From the NCBI GenBank assembly GCA_934487205.1, contig CAKSRS010000028.1, positions 1-32,291 of the forward strand: DNA of 32,291 nt, written 5' to 3'. The notes under the pieces are model-generated. The model worked only from the letters and a program-made list of their open reading frames with translations, ran no database searches and was not told where the DNA came from. Shown here in pieces: positions 30,701 to 32,291 of the stretch. Origin of the DNA: an uncultured Clostridia bacterium. Its GTDB lineage: Bacteria > Bacillota > Clostridia > UBA1381. The first letter of the stretch is position 1. Every line of letters begins with the position of its first letter. A program made the position numbers and the translations under genes.

Positions 30701-32286
30701 ACCGTCACCCTTGACGGGATTGCGCCCACAGGCTGTGTAACGTCCGACGTGATATATGTAATAACCGGGAAACGCTGCACTGCGTTCTCCTTGTTAAAAT
30801 CATAAACATAGTGCAGAAGTTTCCAGTTAAACCCGGCTTTCTGTGTTTTGCCGTCGGTATTAAATCCGTCGCCCTGACCGAAAACCGTGCCTTCAAAACT
30901 TGTGCCGACGGCGCGTGTTTCTATTTTCCCACGTTCATATTCCTTTTCCTGAACATATCCGCCGGTAATTTTTGTACCGACTTCGGCATATTTTAATATA
31001 TTTTCCGCCGACGTTTCAAATCCGCCGCCCAATTTGGCGCTGACGGACATTCCCGCAGAAGTTGTACTCGATTTTTCCTTTGTAATTTCAATGGTCTGCG
31101 TCTGGCTGCCGGTATTTGCCGGGAATCCGGACACATTTTTATGTATCATAACGCTGCCGCTTAAAATATTACTCCCCGTAGGTTCCCCATGCCAATAAGT
31201 TTCGGGTTTGCCGACGGTATGTTTAAATACTCCGTCCAAATCGGGCAGAACGTCTGCGGCGTACTTTTTAAATTCATCATAATCCCCTCGTGACAGGCTC
31301 GCCGTTTTAACGGAATCGGAGCCGTTGTGCGGAACATATACGACATACGGGGTTTCGGTGCGCGTGCCGTCCTCGCCGCCGTAGAACGCGGTGTATAAAT
31401 ACGCGTCATACCCGACCGTTGCAAGCACAACGGTATCATCGCCGCCGCTTGCCGAAAAGCTCTGCGTATACGATACTTCAATCGTGTTTTCCTTTTCATT
31501 CGATTGGCTCTTAAGCGCCTCGCTTTCCGCCTCAAAAACAGCGTCCGCTCCTCCTGCGCCGGCTTTTGCCTCAACGGACAGATACGCCCCGGCAGATATC
31601 GTGAACGACTCCGACGCACCCGTCGATGAAGATATGCTTCTGCCGTAGGTTGTCGCTCCGTTTACGTATGCGTCGGACGGGAGTGCGTCAAAATACGGCG
31701 GTGATGCAACCGCGGCGATGATAACGGGGTCTGCCCAGAAGAATGCGTGTTCCTCATACCGCAGATATACCGAGTCGCTGTCAACATCCGGCATGGCAAC
31801 GGCGTTTTGCGACGCCGTCTGCGCAAACAGCGCGGCGGCGTTCGACTCATATCCGTTCCCCTTATGTGAGAGAAAATACGTATTAAAACCGTCTTTCGTA
31901 TACGCGCGCACGAAAGCCGCATCCTCATAAGATTTTCCGTCAAAGCCGACATTTGCCGTTTTGATATCATAGACATTTATTCCGTTATTGAAAAATACAC
32001 ATTCCTTGTCGGTAAAACCGGTGATTGTTTCCGTGCCGTTCGTCTTGTGACCGGTGTATGACAAGCCTTCCGCCTTTGTGAAATAGCTGTAGGTGTACCC
32101 GTCCGCACAGCGCACAAACGGTATGTATGTCTGGTCGGCAATCAGTGTTCCCGACGAAATTATGCTGACGCCCGGATTTTCTGCCTTCACCTCATCGGCG
32201 TAACCGAAATCGTCCTTCAAAACGCCTATCCGTACAGGTGCGCAGTCGGTAACTTTTTTGTTATACACAAAATCACTGTCGCTCAT
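27709..32286 (-). CDS. Very large fibronectin type III extracellular protein, probably 5'-truncated by window edge
   Basis: 1,525 residues from the last visible ATG (32286), but the frame stays open to the window end and this start has no signal peptide or ribosome site, so the true start is likely outside. Residues about 185-500 are a Ser/Thr-rich beta region that begins 'ADPVIIAAVASPPYFDALP', with strands such as 'TIEVSYTQSFSASGG' and 'SSTTSAGMSVSAKLGGGFETSA'. About 525-740 look like Ig-like domains. From 745 to 1330 there are about six fibronectin type III modules ('PSRPKKLTAEMSYKQAKLSWNLP', 'PSEPIINATVSEDNLRIDWSV'). A C-terminal beta domain of about 190 residues follows. No LPXTG motif. 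Probably a surface or secreted binding protein. Confidence 0.82.
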   Translation of the reverse strand: MSDSDFVYNKKVTDCAPVRIGVLKDDFGYADEVKAENPGVSIISSGTLIADQTYIPFVRCADGYTYSYFTKAEGLSYTGHKTNGTETITGFTDKECVFFNNGINVYDIKTANVGFDGKSYEDAAFVRAYTKDGFNTYFLSHKGNGYESNAAALFAQTASQNAVAMPDVDSDSVYLRYEEHAFFWADPVIIAAVASPPYFDALPSDAYVNGATTYGRSISSSTGASESFTISAGAYLSVEAKAGAGGADAVFEAESEALKSQSNEKENTIEVSYTQSFSASGGDDTVVLATVGYDAYLYTAFYGGEDGTRTETPYVVYVPHNGSDSVKTASLSRGDYDEFKKYAADVLPDLDGVFKHTVGKPETYWHGEPTGSNILSGSVMIHKNVSGFPANTGSQTQTIEITKEKSSTTSAGMSVSAKLGGGFETSAENILKYAEVGTKITGGYVQEKEYERGKIETRAVGTSFEGTVFGQGDGFNTDGKTQKAGFNWKLLHYVYDFNKENAVQRFPVITYITSDVTQPVGAIPSRVTVSPESAEISQVGPATKGYINKAPFTVTAEGLTREAYTALEGAPFGMSLNTGGTNIGSSAPYDFDVVINGNVKPGSYDLRLNVGGVLSNVFTVTVTPYEAPTWITADKTDVDFGSVRYDKVDGTPSASAQAITVSSIHTEKLDGFTASLGENSPFTVTQQLSSTSLAPQGTLGDSATVMAAPKTGLSVGTHTDTLTIANRETAAYVTLTYTVTEPTLPGAPKFSGNMHKLVNPIKLDVYAPSDDGGEAITDYLYTIRDHENYTSDGEMIWKKSGIRAQSGTLFTLTVKDELNVGNTYVIGIKAVNVCGESIPVWFEFEVGYAENNPDPVRNMKVYPEDGKITVTWDEPSYWGENEHVDFEDILFKSYQIWLRVGNDYLTNGWCYRDDKDNENEYTFQNLTNDKEYEVLIDTRTLNRYSSYSEDAIRTAVPSLKVIKPSRPKKLTAEMSYKQAKLSWNLPGATGNTDITGYKVSKDGGINWTDAGENMEYTFTGLVANQTYDFAVCAVNSAGDGDAAHTYQTVPNSLAAPELVDDFPKIVNGLIPGYEQLELVWKPVEPNMGGAVSYEVRLDDGEWQAIEPIVFGDTLRRIFTGLENERKYTVSVRAVDGEGAGPSVSASSRKPRETAPRPIMNVQVKPRNNSMQLYGEAYQNMYRMEYSINGGSWQSFSNGERTNQYYENGKEYTVAISSQCLDNDNMPMRTTQYFKCTPDENVPDEPSEPIINATVSEDNLRIDWSVEDDGGKPILYYELSLDDDGEPIRFPADVTSFDIDYTSLKDSYCYVYVYAVNSVGKTCKSIYVDFGTELMGESILAVPSGTDKFQSEPYRWVRTYYWEDETGKPIAEEHDYSDRVDWNMTASDKAVTWDKDSRRIIAENLPDGTYDATVTACDEYRNTTYEKKVKIIVGNAVKINSAEQTSDGISVNLDLPESLGVTLCIALYNEKGALSGVSLKEITAASLTDGKITVPVNGSGTSAKIMLLENTKNMRPMCGSKSIGIK

Positions 32287-32291
32287 TTTAG

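Noticed and set aside
1..32291. CRISPR arrays, tRNA or rRNA genes and insertion sequences
   Set aside because: No regularly spaced direct repeats, cloverleaf-type sequence, rRNA motifs or transposase frames were seen on either strand by eye.

Overview
The window looks like chromosome from a member of the Clostridia (Bacillota), probably a gut-type commensal. The grounds are moderate GC, strong AGGAGG-type ribosome sites, frequent TTG/GTG starts, an HPr carrying the regulatory Ser46, a PRD/BglG-type regulator, a siphophage of the Gram-positive type, and a GH127 plant-glycan enzyme. There is no 16S or marker gene here, so a finer assignment is not possible.

Layout. (1) 1-10,960: morphogenesis half of a siphovirus-type prophage, read leftward: zinc-ribbon miniprotein, TerS, TerL, portal, Gp20-type scaffold, N4-gp56-type capsid, connector-type proteins, tail tube, Gp15 tail assembly protein, a Cys-rich membrane miniprotein, a strikingly short tape-measure protein, Dit, a Gp37-like tail protein, and a tip/fibre gene running off the left edge. 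(2) 10,911-11,797: prophage control region with five related operators, two opposed promoters, and a self-cleaving LexA/cI-type repressor read rightward. (3) 11,841-13,191: a YgjV-like membrane protein and a DeoR-family regulator. (4) 13,212-21,117: a self-contained PTS operon with a PRD/EIIB/EIIA regulator, its own HPr and Enzyme I, fructose-type IIA, IIB and IIC, and two class II aldolases, closed by a terminator. (5) 21,178-24,870: a small tyrosine recombinase, a 233-bp segment bounded by perfect 26-bp inverted sites and holding a promoter, then a secreted beta-helix protein, a 60-aa peptide and a zinc-ribbon miniprotein, closed by a strong terminator. (6) 24,966-27,616: an AraC regulator divergent from a GH127 beta-L-arabinofuranosidase. 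(7) 27,709-32,286: a very large fibronectin-III protein read leftward and open at the right edge.

The most notable system is region 5. The layout is that of a DNA-inversion (phase-variation) switch. The recombinase gene ends 4 nt before the left site, the two 26-bp sites are exact reverse complements of each other, and the best promoter between them has a perfect -10 and a 17-bp spacer. In this assembly that promoter points away from the beta-helix gene, so the DNA as given appears to be the OFF or low state. Inversion would aim it at the secreted protein, the 60-aa peptide and the zinc-ribbon protein.

The prophage shows no replication or integration genes between repressor and terminase. 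Its tape-measure gene looks cut down, so it could be a decaying or domesticated particle element. Its replication, lysis and integration functions, if present, lie outside the window.
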